Below are positions 42,883 to 51,664 of a DNA stretch of 64,000 nt, piece after piece (positions within the stretch are counted from its first letter, which is position 1; each line of letters begins with the position of its first letter). A program made the translations under genes and the position numbers. This DNA is from Eubacterium sp. (lineage in GTDB: Bacteria; Bacillota; Clostridia; Lachnospirales; Lachnospiraceae): contig JAFRGW010000034.1 of assembly GCA_017433615.1 (NCBI GenBank), forward strand, positions 1 through 64,000. The letters are read 5' to 3'. The notes beneath the pieces were generated by a model. The model saw nothing but the letters and a program-made list of their open reading frames with translations, was not told the origin of the DNA and searched no databases.

Positions 42883-44280
42883 ATGATTTCTGTACCGAAA
42901 TTATTCAGAAATACAAAATCGGTGAAGCGGATTCAGACATACATGGATACCGTTTTGAATGAGGTTCTTCACACGACGCTCAATCCGGACGGACCGGGTG
43001 CGATCCGCATTCATCTGATTCCGCCGAAGAATGAGGAGAACACCCTCAATCCGAGTGTCGCAATTATCAACGGAACAGATGTCGTGCCCGTCAATTTTGC
43101 CTGGGCGGTGATCCTGGCGGAGATGATCCGCGAGACAAACCGGTACGACGGGAAAGAGATCGGAGAGACGGATATTCAAAACATTCTGGACCGGACCTGT
43201 GAGAACGTGAAGCAGATCATTCCGTTCTTCTCACGAAAACGGATTCAGGAAGATATTCAGACAATTTATCAGACGATGCGGCAGATTGCGTACCGCGAAG
43301 AAGTTACAACAGATGTCCACTATATGAGCCTTGGCGAATATGCGGAATACATGAATGCGCCGCACCGGATGGATCTGCTGGTCAGTGCCATGACAAAGAA
43401 CGGAAACTGGCACTGCAATCAGAAATGCGTGCACTGCTATGCGGCTGGGCAGACACTGGCTGACGAGGAGGAACTCTCGACAGCATCCTGGAAGGAAATC
43501 CTCGCAAAATGCCGTGCTGCCGGGATCCCGCAGGTGACCTTTACCGGCGGCGAGCCGACCATGCGGGACGACCTGATCGAATTGATCAAGGACGCACGCT
43601 GGTTTATTTCCCGGCTGAATACCAACGGAATCCGGCTCACGAAGGAATACTGCAGCGCGCTGCATGATGCAGAACTCGACAGTGTCCAGATCACGTTCTA
43701 CTCCTGTGATCCGGATATCCACAACCGGCTGGTCGGCGCGGAGCAGTTTCAGAATACGGCAGCGGCCATTGAAAATGCGCTGGCAGAGGGGCTGTCGGTC
43801 AGCATCAATACACCGCTCTGCACATGGAACCGGGATTACCGGAAGACACTCGAATATCTGCATGAGCGGGGCGTGATCTATGTGACCTGCTCCGGCATGA
43901 TTACGACCGGTAATGCAGCCGGCGAGGCGTCGGAACATCTGCAGCTGACCGGTGAAGAGCTTGAGGCGATTCTGCGGGATGCTGTCGCATACTGTCACGC
44001 GAACGGCATGGAAATCGCATTTACCTCGCCGGAATGGATCGGACAGGAAGTATTTGACGAATTAAATATCCCGTCGCCTTCCTGCGGTGCGTGCCTGTCC
44101 AATATGGCAGTTACGCCGGCCGGGAATGTCGTGCCCTGCCAGAGCTGGCTGTCAGACAAGCCGCTGGGCAATCTGCTCTGCGATGACTGGACAGCGATCT
44201 GGGAAAGTGAAGCCTGCGCGGCCAGAAGGGAATATTCATCTGAAATGACCGGGAAATGTCCGCTGAGGAGGTATTGCTGA
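42883..44280 (+). CDS. Radical SAM/SPASM-type peptide-modifying enzyme (candidate)
   Basis: A 465-residue protein. The radical SAM triad is CNQKCVHC (Cys 178, 182, 185) followed by the SAM-binding TFTGGEPTMRDD near 222. The C-terminal part has a SPASM/twitch-like Cys set: CGACLSNMAVTPAGNVVPCQSW and a terminal CPLRRYC. The N-terminal 150 residues contain a helical segment that could be a PqqD-like peptide-recognition domain (inference). The ATG at 42883 follows AGGAGG. Its stop codon overlaps the next gene (TGATG), whose product has a Cys/Ala/Ser/His repeat tail, so it is probably a maturase for that tail. Confidence 0.85.
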   Translation: MISVPKLFRNTKSVKRIQTYMDTVLNEVLHTTLNPDGPGAIRIHLIPPKNEENTLNPSVAIINGTDVVPVNFAWAVILAEMIRETNRYDGKEIGETDIQNILDRTCENVKQIIPFFSRKRIQEDIQTIYQTMRQIAYREEVTTDVHYMSLGEYAEYMNAPHRMDLLVSAMTKNGNWHCNQKCVHCYAAGQTLADEEELSTASWKEILAKCRAAGIPQVTFTGGEPTMRDDLIELIKDARWFISRLNTNGIRLTKEYCSALHDAELDSVQITFYSCDPDIHNRLVGAEQFQNTAAAIENALAEGLSVSINTPLCTWNRDYRKTLEYLHERGVIYVTCSGMITTGNAAGEASEHLQLTGEELEAILRDAVAYCHANGMEIAFTSPEWIGQEVFDELNIPSPSCGACLSNMAVTPAGNVVPCQSWLSDKPLGNLLCDDWTAIWESEACAARREYSSEMTGKCPLRRYC

Positions 44281-45668
44281 TGAACCACATGATCAGGGAT
44301 CAGAAAAACAGGAATCGCCGGCACAGGAAGATGCCGGCCGGAAACGTTCTGAAGAGACGTGCACGGATCAGGAAACTGACTGCATGCCTGTCTGTTGTGT
44401 GTCTTATGCTGGTCTGGGTTTGTTTTGCGGCTGTCCCGGCCAGGGCTGATGCAACCGATGAAATCCGTGATTTTACCATCACCGTTGATGTAAATGACGA
44501 CGCCTCGCTCAACATGAATTACCACATTGAATGGGAGGTGCTGGACGACTCGATCGGTGAGCTGGAATGGATCGACCTCGGCGTGCCGAACAGCTTTCAC
44601 GAAGACATTGAGCCCATCAGTGATACGATTGATTACATCGAAGACAATGGCAGCTCGCTGGCGATTTACCTGGACCGTGGTTACGGGGAAGATGAGATTG
44701 TCAGCGTTGATTTCTCTATGAAACAGGACCATATGTATCAGATCGATAAGTGGGTGGAAGGGGAATCTGTCTATACCTTCACGCCCGCATGGTTTGACGG
44801 CATGGATGTTGATCAGCTTACCATCCGCTGGAATGCGGAGAATGCAGGTGCGTGGCAGCCGGACTGCCTGCAGGATGACGGGTATCTGGTCTTTGAGACA
44901 TCGCTGTCAGCCGGCGAGAAGTATACCATTTCTGTCGTCTACCCGAATGATACGTTTGGTTTTGTCCCGGAGCGGCAGGCCGGCGGCAGCGGCGGAGACT
45001 ACGAAGATAGCTATGACGGCAGTTATGAGAGTGAAAGCGGCGGGTACAGCATTGCGGAAGGCATCGGGATCCTCATTGGAATTGTGATTTTTCTTGGTTT
45101 CATTGCTGCGCCGTTCATTGCACTGTACAAATTTATCCGCTGGATTGCCGGCGGCACCGGATTCGGCACCGGCACGTCCGCACAGCCGCAGACCAAAAAG
45201 AAGATCACGCGCACGAAGATCGAATATTATGAAAGCTGCCCGGGCTGCGGCGCCGTGCGGGAGGATGGCAAGGATAAATGTGCCTACTGCGGACGCAGTA
45301 TGATTAAAAGCAAAGAGGTTGTAGAAGAGGACCAGATCGAAGAACCTGAGAAATATACGAAGCGGGGAACGTACCGGTACGGAAATGCACCGAATACGTT
45401 TATCCGTGTCAACGTGATCAATGTACCGGTCAGCCGGCCGCGGTCATCCTCGCATTCGTCTCATTCTTCCCGTTCGGGAGGTTCCCATCACTCGTCCTGT
45501 GCGTCTTCCTGTGCGTGTGCATCGTCCTGTGCCTGTGCGTCCTCCTGTGCATGCGCCTGTGCATGTGCATCCTCGGGAAGGGCGGGCTGTTCCGTGAAAG
45601 ATTTCTTCAGGGACAGCATCCACAACGGACGGATCCGCGTACAGCAGTATCAGAGGAGGGATCTGTAA
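44280..45668 (+). CDS. Membrane protein with zinc ribbon and Ser/His plus Cys-Ala-Ser repeat tail, probable rSAM substrate
   Basis: A 462-residue protein. Signal-like span (about residues 35-55, ending ARADA), an outside beta-rich domain (about 58-235, DUF2207-like), a membrane span near 258-285, then a cytoplasmic part: a CxxC...CxxC zinc ribbon near 320-340 and a striking tail. The tail runs SSSHSSHSSRSGGSHHSS (about 389-406), a nine-Cys block with unit CASSCA (407-432), GRAGC (433-437) and a basic end. The start overlaps the radical SAM stop, and GAGGAG gives good spacing. I infer the tail is post-translationally modified by the upstream enzyme. It could instead be a metal-binding tail. 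Confidence 0.82.
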   Translation: MNHMIRDQKNRNRRHRKMPAGNVLKRRARIRKLTACLSVVCLMLVWVCFAAVPARADATDEIRDFTITVDVNDDASLNMNYHIEWEVLDDSIGELEWIDLGVPNSFHEDIEPISDTIDYIEDNGSSLAIYLDRGYGEDEIVSVDFSMKQDHMYQIDKWVEGESVYTFTPAWFDGMDVDQLTIRWNAENAGAWQPDCLQDDGYLVFETSLSAGEKYTISVVYPNDTFGFVPERQAGGSGGDYEDSYDGSYESESGGYSIAEGIGILIGIVIFLGFIAAPFIALYKFIRWIAGGTGFGTGTSAQPQTKKKITRTKIEYYESCPGCGAVREDGKDKCAYCGRSMIKSKEVVEEDQIEEPEKYTKRGTYRYGNAPNTFIRVNVINVPVSRPRSSSHSSHSSRSGGSHHSSCASSCACASSCACASSCACACACASSGRAGCSVKDFFRDSIHNGRIRVQQYQRRDL

Positions 45669-45670
45669 GA

Positions 45671-46021
45671 ATGTGTCAGGAAGAGACAGCGCACGGAAGC
45701 GGCGCATTTGCAAAAATATATGAAGTTGTCCGGCAGATCCCGCGGGGAACTGTCGCGACATACGGGCAGATTGCCGCGCTTGCGGGAAACCGCCGCTGGG
45801 CCCGTGTGGTCGGCTACGCACTGCATGCCAATCCGGATCCGGACGGAATTCCATGCTACCGGGTCGTCAACCGGAACGGAGAAGTCTCCCCGGCATTTGC
45901 TTTTGGCGGAAAGAACCGCCAGATTGAATTGCTCGAAGCGGACGGAATTCCCTGTCCGGACGGCAGGGTGGATCTTGCCAAATACCGGTGGAGCCGGGTG
46001 ACGACAGATTTTTTGCTGTGA
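45671..46021 (+). CDS. MGMT-family DNA-binding protein (alkyltransferase-like)
   Basis: A 116-residue protein equal to the C-terminal DNA-binding domain of O6-methylguanine methyltransferases: IPRGTVATYGQIAALAG near residue 24 and the active-site region IPCYRVVNRNG near 62. The usual PCHRV is PCYRV, so the Cys is kept but the helper His is Tyr. That sits between true transferases and the non-enzymatic alkyltransferase-like proteins that flag lesions for repair. GAGGAGGG is 10 bases upstream of ATG, directly after the Cys-tail gene stop. A terminator follows. Confidence 0.87.
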   Translation: MCQEETAHGSGAFAKIYEVVRQIPRGTVATYGQIAALAGNRRWARVVGYALHANPDPDGIPCYRVVNRNGEVSPAFAFGGKNRQIELLEADGIPCPDGRVDLAKYRWSRVTTDFLL

Positions 46022-46028
46022 CTGACAG

Positions 46029-46069
46029 GGCTTCCGCACTGATTTTCATGTGCAGTGCGGGAGCCTTTT
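46029..46069 (+). terminator. Rho-independent terminator after the MGMT-like gene
   Basis: GGCTTCCGCACTG pairs with CAGTGCGGGAGCC (one mismatch), then TTTTG. Confidence 0.85.
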
Positions 46070-46257
46070 GTTTATGATCCTGTGTTTTGTCATATTATTC
46101 AATGCAGACGGGACAATGCAGATCCAATAGACCCTGTTTAGCACTCCATCTGCGCAGAAAACGTGGTATAATAACAGAATCATAGTTAGATTTGTTCCGC
46201 AGGGACGGGACTTGAATATACGCGAAACGGATGATATGCCGGGAGGAATTGAGTAAC

Positions 46258-49200
46258 GTGAACAAAGTCAGAAACAATAATACCACCCGCATCGCGGTGA
46301 TCGGAAGTCTGGTTATTGCAGTCATACTGGTTGCGGGAACGATCTGGATGGGACGCTATGCGAGACGTGATACAGAGGAGGCTGTGCGTGAGGTCAGCCT
46401 GCTGTATCTGGATGAGCTTGCCGGCCGCCGGGAACAGGTCGTTGAGAACAATCTGCAGGAAAAGATTCAGACCGTGCAGATTGCCATTGATCTGATGACA
46501 GAGGAAGATCTGAGCGACAAAGCGCACATGGAGGACTACCAGACCCGCATGAAACAGCTGCTGAAGCTGGATAAGTTCGCATTTGTCGATACAGAGGGCC
46601 GGATCTATTCCTCCAAAGGAATGGATTCCAATATTTCTGATTACACATTTGATTACCGGACGCTTTCTGAGCCGGAGATCTCCATCATTGATCAGGCGGA
46701 TACCGGCAGACGGGTTGTCATTGCAGTTCCGGTCGAGATTCCCTTTCAGGATGAAACGCTGTCAGTCTGCTTCATTTCCATTGACATGGATGACATGCTC
46801 GCCGGCGTTTCCATGACAACCAATACCGGCGACGCGACCTTCTGTAATATTTATACGGACAGCGGAACGGCGCTGACCAATGCCGTGCTGGGCGGTCTCG
46901 CAGAAGAAGACAATCTGCTGGATGCCATGAAGATTGCGGTGTTTGAAAATCCGTATTCCTACGACCAGTTTGTCGGGGAATTTCAGAACGGAACCAGAGG
47001 CGTCGTATCCTTTACCTACAACGGCATCCGGGAGACGCTGGCCTATATCCCTGTGAGCGGCACAGATTTGCAGCTGACTTATCTGATCCGGGAAAGCGTC
47101 ATCAGTGACCGGATCGGTGCCATTTCCGACGGAACGGTCCGGCGCAGTATCATGCAGTCCGTTCTGACCGTGGCAGCAATGCTGATCATGTTCGGGTTTA
47201 TTATTTCCCAGACAAAGCGGAACAGCCGTCTGCTGCTTGAGAAGGAGACAGCGGATACCGAAAACCGCGTCAAGCAGGAGGAACTGGAACACCGTCTGGA
47301 GCTGCAGGAGAAATTGCTGGCGGAAGAGCGTCAGACGGAACAGCAGAGCCGGATGATTACGGCATTATCTTCGGACTACTGGAGCGTGTATTATCTGAAT
47401 CTTGAGACGGACGACGGCGTCTGCTACCAGGCCCACGGCGACTTGGACGGGACCGGATTCAAGGTCGGGGAGGAATTCAAATACCTTCCGTCCGTCACAG
47501 CTTACGCAAACCAGTACATTACCGAACCTTATCTGGAGACATTTCTTGCATTTATCCAGCCGGATGCGGTCCGGGCGGGGCTGCGGAAGAGCAACGTGAT
47601 TTCTTATACCTACATGGTAACGCGCCATGGGAAAGAGACATACGAGACCGTTCGCTTTGCGGCAATGAAGGATCCAAATGAACCCGCAGGGCGGGATGTC
47701 AATCATGTGGGCGCATGTTTCGCGGATGTGGACGCCGAGACCCGCAAGAGTATTCAGCAGAACCAGACGCTGAGCGACGCACTCAATGCCGCCGAAGAGG
47801 CCAGCAGGGCGAAGACCGCGTTCCTGTCTAACATGAGCCATGAGATCCGCACGCCGATGAATGCCATTATCGGTCTGGACAATATCGCGCTCAGCGATCC
47901 GGCGACGCCGGAGAAAACCAGAGAATATCTGGTAAAAATCGGAGATTCGGCGGAGCATCTGCTCAACCTGATCAATGATATTCTCGACATGACCCACATC
48001 GAATCCGGACGTATGATTCTGCGGAACGAAGAGTTTTCCTTCTCCAGACTTCTGGAGGCGGTCAATACCATGTTCAGCAGCCAGTGCAGCGACAAGGGTC
48101 TGGAGTATCAGTGCTATATTAACGGCGAGGTCGATGACTATTACATCGGCGACAACATGAAGCTGCGCCAGGTACTGATCAATATTCTCGGAAATGCAGT
48201 GAAATTCACACCGGTCGGCGGAAAGGTCAACTTACAGGTAGAGCGGAAAGCGCAGTTTGAAGGGAAAACGACACTGCAGTTTACCATTTCTGATACTGGC
48301 ATCGGCATGAGCAAAGAATTTATCCCGCATATCTTTGACACCTTTGCACAGGAAGACAGTTCCACGACAAACAAGTACGGAAGTTCCGGCCTCGGTCTGG
48401 CGATTACTAAGAGTATCGTGGAGATGATGAACGGGACGATCGAGGTCGAGAGTACCAAGGGAGAAGGAACGACATTCACAGTCAATGTGACGCTTGATGA
48501 TGTGACCGGAAGTACGCAGACGCCGGAACAGGAGATCCATCCGGGCGAAATGACGGTGCTGATCGTTGACGATGATCCGGTTGCCTGCGAGCATGCCCGG
48601 CTTGTGCTGGAAAAAGTCGGCATTGCGGCGGAGATTGCGGATTCCGGTGCGGCGGCGGTGGAAATGGTCCGTCTGCGTCACGCGCGTCACGCGCCTTACA
48701 ATTTGATTCTGGTCGACTGGCAGATGCCGGAAATGGACGGCGTGGAGACCACCCGGCGGATCCGCAGTATCATCGGAAATGAATCTGCCATTATCATTCT
48801 GACAGCATATAAGTGGGATGATATTCTGGATGAAGCCATCCAGGCCGGCGTGGACAGCTTTATTGCGAAGCCGCTGTTTGCGGCAGCGGTCATGGAGGAA
48901 TTCCGCTCCGCCATGCAGCGGAAGAATCTTGCAGGAAAAGGTGTGGCGAAGAAAACCGATTTGACCGGCCGCAGAATCCTGCTCGCTGAGGATGTTCAGG
49001 TCAACGCGGAAATTATCGAGATGGTGCTGCAGATGCGCGGCGTCACGGCAGATCTGGCAGAGAACGGACGGATTGCTGTTGAGAAATTTGAAGCCAGTCC
49101 GGAAGGCAGTTATGACGCAATTCTGATGGATATGCGGATGCCGGAGATGGACGGCCTTGAGGCAACCCGCAGGATCCGCGAACTCGACAGAGCAGATGCA

Positions 49201-49362
49201 AAGAACATACCGATTATTGCACTGACGGCAAATGCATTTGACGAAGATGTGCAGCGCAGCCTGCAGGCAGGCCTGAATGCGCATCTGTCCAAGCCGGTGC
49301 AGCCGGACACTCTGTTTGAGACGCTGGAAAGTCTGATCGGGCAGCAGGAGACAGAGGAGTAA
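46258..49362 (+). CDS. Hybrid sensor histidine kinase with two receiver domains
   Basis: About 1034 residues with GTG start after GGGAGG. Membrane span near 10-30, an outside Cache-like sensor to about 295, a second span near 300-322, coiled coil, a PAS-like region (about 360-500), HisKA with phospho-acceptor His near 527 in NMSHEIRTPMNAIIG, HATPase (about 640-760, DTGIGMSKEF, GSSGLGLAI), then two receivers with acceptor Asp near 818 (ILVDWQMPEMDG) and 956 (ILMDMRMPEMDG). No Hpt domain or output gene is adjacent. The signal is unknown. Confidence 0.94.
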   Translation: MNKVRNNNTTRIAVIGSLVIAVILVAGTIWMGRYARRDTEEAVREVSLLYLDELAGRREQVVENNLQEKIQTVQIAIDLMTEEDLSDKAHMEDYQTRMKQLLKLDKFAFVDTEGRIYSSKGMDSNISDYTFDYRTLSEPEISIIDQADTGRRVVIAVPVEIPFQDETLSVCFISIDMDDMLAGVSMTTNTGDATFCNIYTDSGTALTNAVLGGLAEEDNLLDAMKIAVFENPYSYDQFVGEFQNGTRGVVSFTYNGIRETLAYIPVSGTDLQLTYLIRESVISDRIGAISDGTVRRSIMQSVLTVAAMLIMFGFIISQTKRNSRLLLEKETADTENRVKQEELEHRLELQEKLLAEERQTEQQSRMITALSSDYWSVYYLNLETDDGVCYQAHGDLDGTGFKVGEEFKYLPSVTAYANQYITEPYLETFLAFIQPDAVRAGLRKSNVISYTYMVTRHGKETYETVRFAAMKDPNEPAGRDVNHVGACFADVDAETRKSIQQNQTLSDALNAAEEASRAKTAFLSNMSHEIRTPMNAIIGLDNIALSDPATPEKTREYLVKIGDSAEHLLNLINDILDMTHIESGRMILRNEEFSFSRLLEAVNTMFSSQCSDKGLEYQCYINGEVDDYYIGDNMKLRQVLINILGNAVKFTPVGGKVNLQVERKAQFEGKTTLQFTISDTGIGMSKEFIPHIFDTFAQEDSSTTNKYGSSGLGLAITKSIVEMMNGTIEVESTKGEGTTFTVNVTLDDVTGSTQTPEQEIHPGEMTVLIVDDDPVACEHARLVLEKVGIAAEIADSGAAAVEMVRLRHARHAPYNLILVDWQMPEMDGVETTRRIRSIIGNESAIIILTAYKWDDILDEAIQAGVDSFIAKPLFAAAVMEEFRSAMQRKNLAGKGVAKKTDLTGRRILLAEDVQVNAEIIEMVLQMRGVTADLAENGRIAVEKFEASPEGSYDAILMDMRMPEMDGLEATRRIRELDRADAKNIPIIALTANAFDEDVQRSLQAGLNAHLSKPVQPDTLFETLESLIGQQETEE

Positions 49363-49369
49363 ATGGGTA

Positions 49370-49391
49370 AATTGCGATCTCTGATCGCGCA
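49370..49391 (+). repeat. Interspersed palindromic repeat family A, copy 3 (truncated)
   Basis: AATTGCGATCTCTGATCGCG then CA, matching the first half of copies at 20904 and 24608; the second half is absent. It lies directly before the terminator of the hybrid kinase gene. Confidence 0.7.
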
Positions 49392-49397
49392 CAGGAA

Positions 49398-49424
49398 ACG
49401 GTCGCCCGGCAGGCGACCGTTTTT
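49398..49424 (+). terminator. Rho-independent terminator of the hybrid kinase gene
   Basis: ACGGTCGCC and GGCGACCGT form a perfect 9-bp stem around CGGCA, followed by TTTT. Confidence 0.9.
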
Positions 49425-49494
49425 GCATGTACGTCTGCTATACTGACCTCACAAAAGATGAAACACAGCTCTGCGGCAGAAAGAGAGGTCAGAA

Positions 49495-50169
49495 ATGAAA
49501 AAAGGATTAACAGAACTGGTTTTTATTCTCGACAGAAGCGGATCCATGTCCGGTCTGGAAGCAGACACAATCGGGGGATTCAACGGACTGCTTGAAAAGC
49601 AGAAAAAGGAAGACGGGGAGGCACTTGTATCGGTCGTCCTGTTTGACGATGTGACAGAAATCATCTATGACAGAACCGATATCAGAAAGGTTGAGCCGAT
49701 GAATGACAGACAGTACTACGTGCGCGGCTGCACGGCGCTGCTGGATGCCGTCGGCGGGGCAATTCATCACATCGGAAATGTTCATAAATATGCCAGAGAG
49801 GAAGATGTGCCGGAAAAGACACTGTTCATCATCACCACGGACGGAATGGAAAACGCAAGCCGCAGATATAATTACGAGAAAGTCCGCCGGATGATCGAGC
49901 ATCAGAAGGAAAAATATCACTGGGAGTTCCTGTTCCTCGGCGCCAATATTGATGCGGTTTCTGTGGCCGGCAGCTTCGGGATCAGTCCGAATCGCGCAGT
50001 GCGCTACGAGCACGATGCAAAGGGAACCAGACTGAACTTTGAAGTCATGTCAAATGCGGTAAGCTTCGCGCGGATGTCTGCATCGGCAGAGGCCATGGAG
50101 GAAATGCTCGATGACGAGGAACTGCTTGCACCCATCCGCAGGGATTATAAAAAGCGGCACCGCCGGTAA
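49495..50169 (+). CDS. VWA domain protein
   Basis: A 224-residue soluble protein made of one von Willebrand factor A domain. The metal-ion-dependent adhesion site is intact: FILDRSGSMSG near residue 12, a Thr in CTALLDAV near 84 and FIITTDGMENAS near 110. There is no signal peptide, so it acts in the cytoplasm, perhaps as an adaptor for an ATPase; none is encoded next to it. AGAGAGG precedes the ATG. The spacer upstream has an extended -10 like TGCTATACT near 49435. Confidence 0.9.
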   Translation: MKKGLTELVFILDRSGSMSGLEADTIGGFNGLLEKQKKEDGEALVSVVLFDDVTEIIYDRTDIRKVEPMNDRQYYVRGCTALLDAVGGAIHHIGNVHKYAREEDVPEKTLFIITTDGMENASRRYNYEKVRRMIEHQKEKYHWEFLFLGANIDAVSVAGSFGISPNRAVRYEHDAKGTRLNFEVMSNAVSFARMSASAEAMEEMLDDEELLAPIRRDYKKRHRR

Positions 50170-50236
50170 GAAGCAGATACGGTTTCAGTTTCCCGGAAGG
50201 AATGAAGAACACGTTGCCGGGTGCAGCGTGTCTGTC

Positions 50237-50276
50237 AAAAAGAAAAAGTCTGCATGCGATGTCGGCATGCAGACTT
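50237..50276 (-). terminator. Terminator of the tRNA-Ser transcript (minus strand)
   Basis: Perfect 12-bp stem AAGTCTGCATGC / GCATGCAGACTT (50246-50276), followed on the minus strand by TTTTTCTTTTT. It directly follows the tRNA. Confidence 0.85.
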
Positions 50277-50283
50277 TATTCAG

Positions 50284-50373
50284 CGGAGACGAAGGGATTC
50301 GAACCCCCGTACCGGGATGAACCGGTAAACGCATTTCGAGTGCGCCGCGTTATGACCACTTCGCTACGTCTCC
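50284..50373 (-). tRNA. tRNA-Ser (anticodon CGA)
   Basis: On the minus strand the sequence folds as a class II tRNA: acceptor GGAGACG with CGTCTCC, anticodon loop CTCGAAA giving anticodon CGA (reads UCG), a long variable arm and the T-loop GGTTCGAATCC. Discriminator base is G, as in tRNA-Ser. The 3-prime CCA is not encoded. Confidence 0.93.
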
Positions 50374-50434
50374 TTAAGAATGCTTAACTGATTGTAACAA
50401 ATCGCCCGTGCGACTGCAAGGGTGATTTTTCGAA

Positions 50435-50588
50435 GGAGACAGGGGACGGTTCTCTGTCGCCTTTTTTTATGCAGGATAATCATCCGGAACAGGGTGAGCA
50501 ATGAGTCAGAGAGAAACGTCCCCGCTGACTCATTGACTCACTCACTCGCCGAAATCAGGAAGGAGACAGAGAACCGTCCCCTGTCTCC
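50435..50588. repeat. MITE/REP-like composite element with family B ends
   Basis: A 154-bp element bounded by inverted 27-bp copies of family B (50435-50461 and 50562-50588, one mismatch), with an inner perfect inverted repeat CAATGAGTCA / TGACTCATTG (50499-50508, 50526-50535). The left end is followed by TTTTTTT and can act as a terminator. The right end overlaps the stop codon of the EamA gene. Confidence 0.8.
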
Positions 50589-51664
50589 CCGAGCCGGTAG
50601 ACGATGACAATGCCGGCTGTCACGAGGACAAGTGAGAGCAGGCCGTATACGCTGAAGGCCTGGTTCTGTTCGCCGAGCAGAAGCGCGGAGAGGATAGCGC
50701 CCATGACCGGGTTGATGAAACCGAAGACTGCGATCCGGCTGACGGGGTTGTGCCGGAGCAGGATGCTCCAGAGGGTGTAGGCTGCTGCTGAAATAAATGA
50801 CATGTAGAGCAGCAGAGCCGTGGAAGCCGGGGTAAACCCGGACAGATGGCCGCCCATGAGTGCACCTGCAGCGGTCAGTACGATACCGCCGAAGATAAAC
50901 TGGTATCCGGAGAGGACGAAAGTATCCTCCCGGCGGGAGTACTGTTTCATTACCGATGATGACATGGCGTACATCAGTGTGGAGATCAGGATGAATCCTT
51001 CTCCGTTGAAGCTGACGTGGAAATCCAGTGTATTTCCGGGAATCAGGATGACCAGAACGCCTGCAAATCCGACCAGACAGCCAATGATTTTCCGATAGTT
51101 CAGCTTTTCGGTGTGAAAGACCAGCGCTGCGATCAGGATCGCAAAGAATGTGGAGGAAGCCTCTGTAATGGAAGCCTTCACACCGGATGCATGTGCCATA
51201 CCGATGTAAAAGAAGAAATATTGTCCGATCGTCTGGAATGCCGACAGGATGATAATCATTTTGATGGAATCCGGGCTGATCCGGCCGGCAGATTTGCCGC
51301 TGCCTGATGCACTGCTGAGTCCGTTGTGCGTCGGGATCGGATCCAGAATCCGATTGCGTGCTCGATTTGTACCGGAGCTGTGTCCGCTGTATGCCGGAAC
51401 CGGACTGCCTGCCGGAATCCCGGCCGGGAGCAGCAGGCGGCGTTCGCCGATGCTGCCGAACAGGATTACCAGGACGCCGGCCAGCGTAAAACGGATCCCG
51501 GCGAACAGCAGCTGCGAGGCCGTGTCATCCGCCGCGACCGAAAACAGGCGGTAGCCGATTTTGACGCAGGGAAATGCGCTGCCCCACAGGAAGCCGCAGA
51601 TAAATGCCGCGATCACAATCACGGGCGTACGTGTCCAGAAATTTTTTTGTTTCGTTCTGCTCAT
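50555..51664 (-). CDS. EamA/DMT-family transporter
   Basis: A 369-residue membrane protein with ten predicted spans in two EamA repeats; family blocks include FICGFLWGSAFPCVKIG at the start and SFISAAAYTLWSILLRHNPVSR, NPVMGAILSALLLGE near the end. DMT proteins export or import amino acids, nucleotides or drugs; the substrate is unknown. Two oddities: a polar insert of about 50 residues after GERRLLLPAG (about 85-140), and a C-terminus (ETGDGSLSPS) and stop codon supplied by the family B repeat. The minus-strand ribosome site is weak. Confidence 0.88.
   Translation of the reverse strand: MSRTKQKNFWTRTPVIVIAAFICGFLWGSAFPCVKIGYRLFSVAADDTASQLLFAGIRFTLAGVLVILFGSIGERRLLLPAGIPAGSPVPAYSGHSSGTNRARNRILDPIPTHNGLSSASGSGKSAGRISPDSIKMIIILSAFQTIGQYFFFYIGMAHASGVKASITEASSTFFAILIAALVFHTEKLNYRKIIGCLVGFAGVLVILIPGNTLDFHVSFNGEGFILISTLMYAMSSSVMKQYSRREDTFVLSGYQFIFGGIVLTAAGALMGGHLSGFTPASTALLLYMSFISAAAYTLWSILLRHNPVSRIAVFGFINPVMGAILSALLLGEQNQAFSVYGLLSLVLVTAGIVIVYRLGETGDGSLSPS

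Noticed and set aside
50284..50588. Integrated mobile element at the tRNA-Ser gene
   Set aside because: No integrase, no att-like direct repeat of the tRNA end and no cargo genes; only the 154-bp repeat element is nearby.
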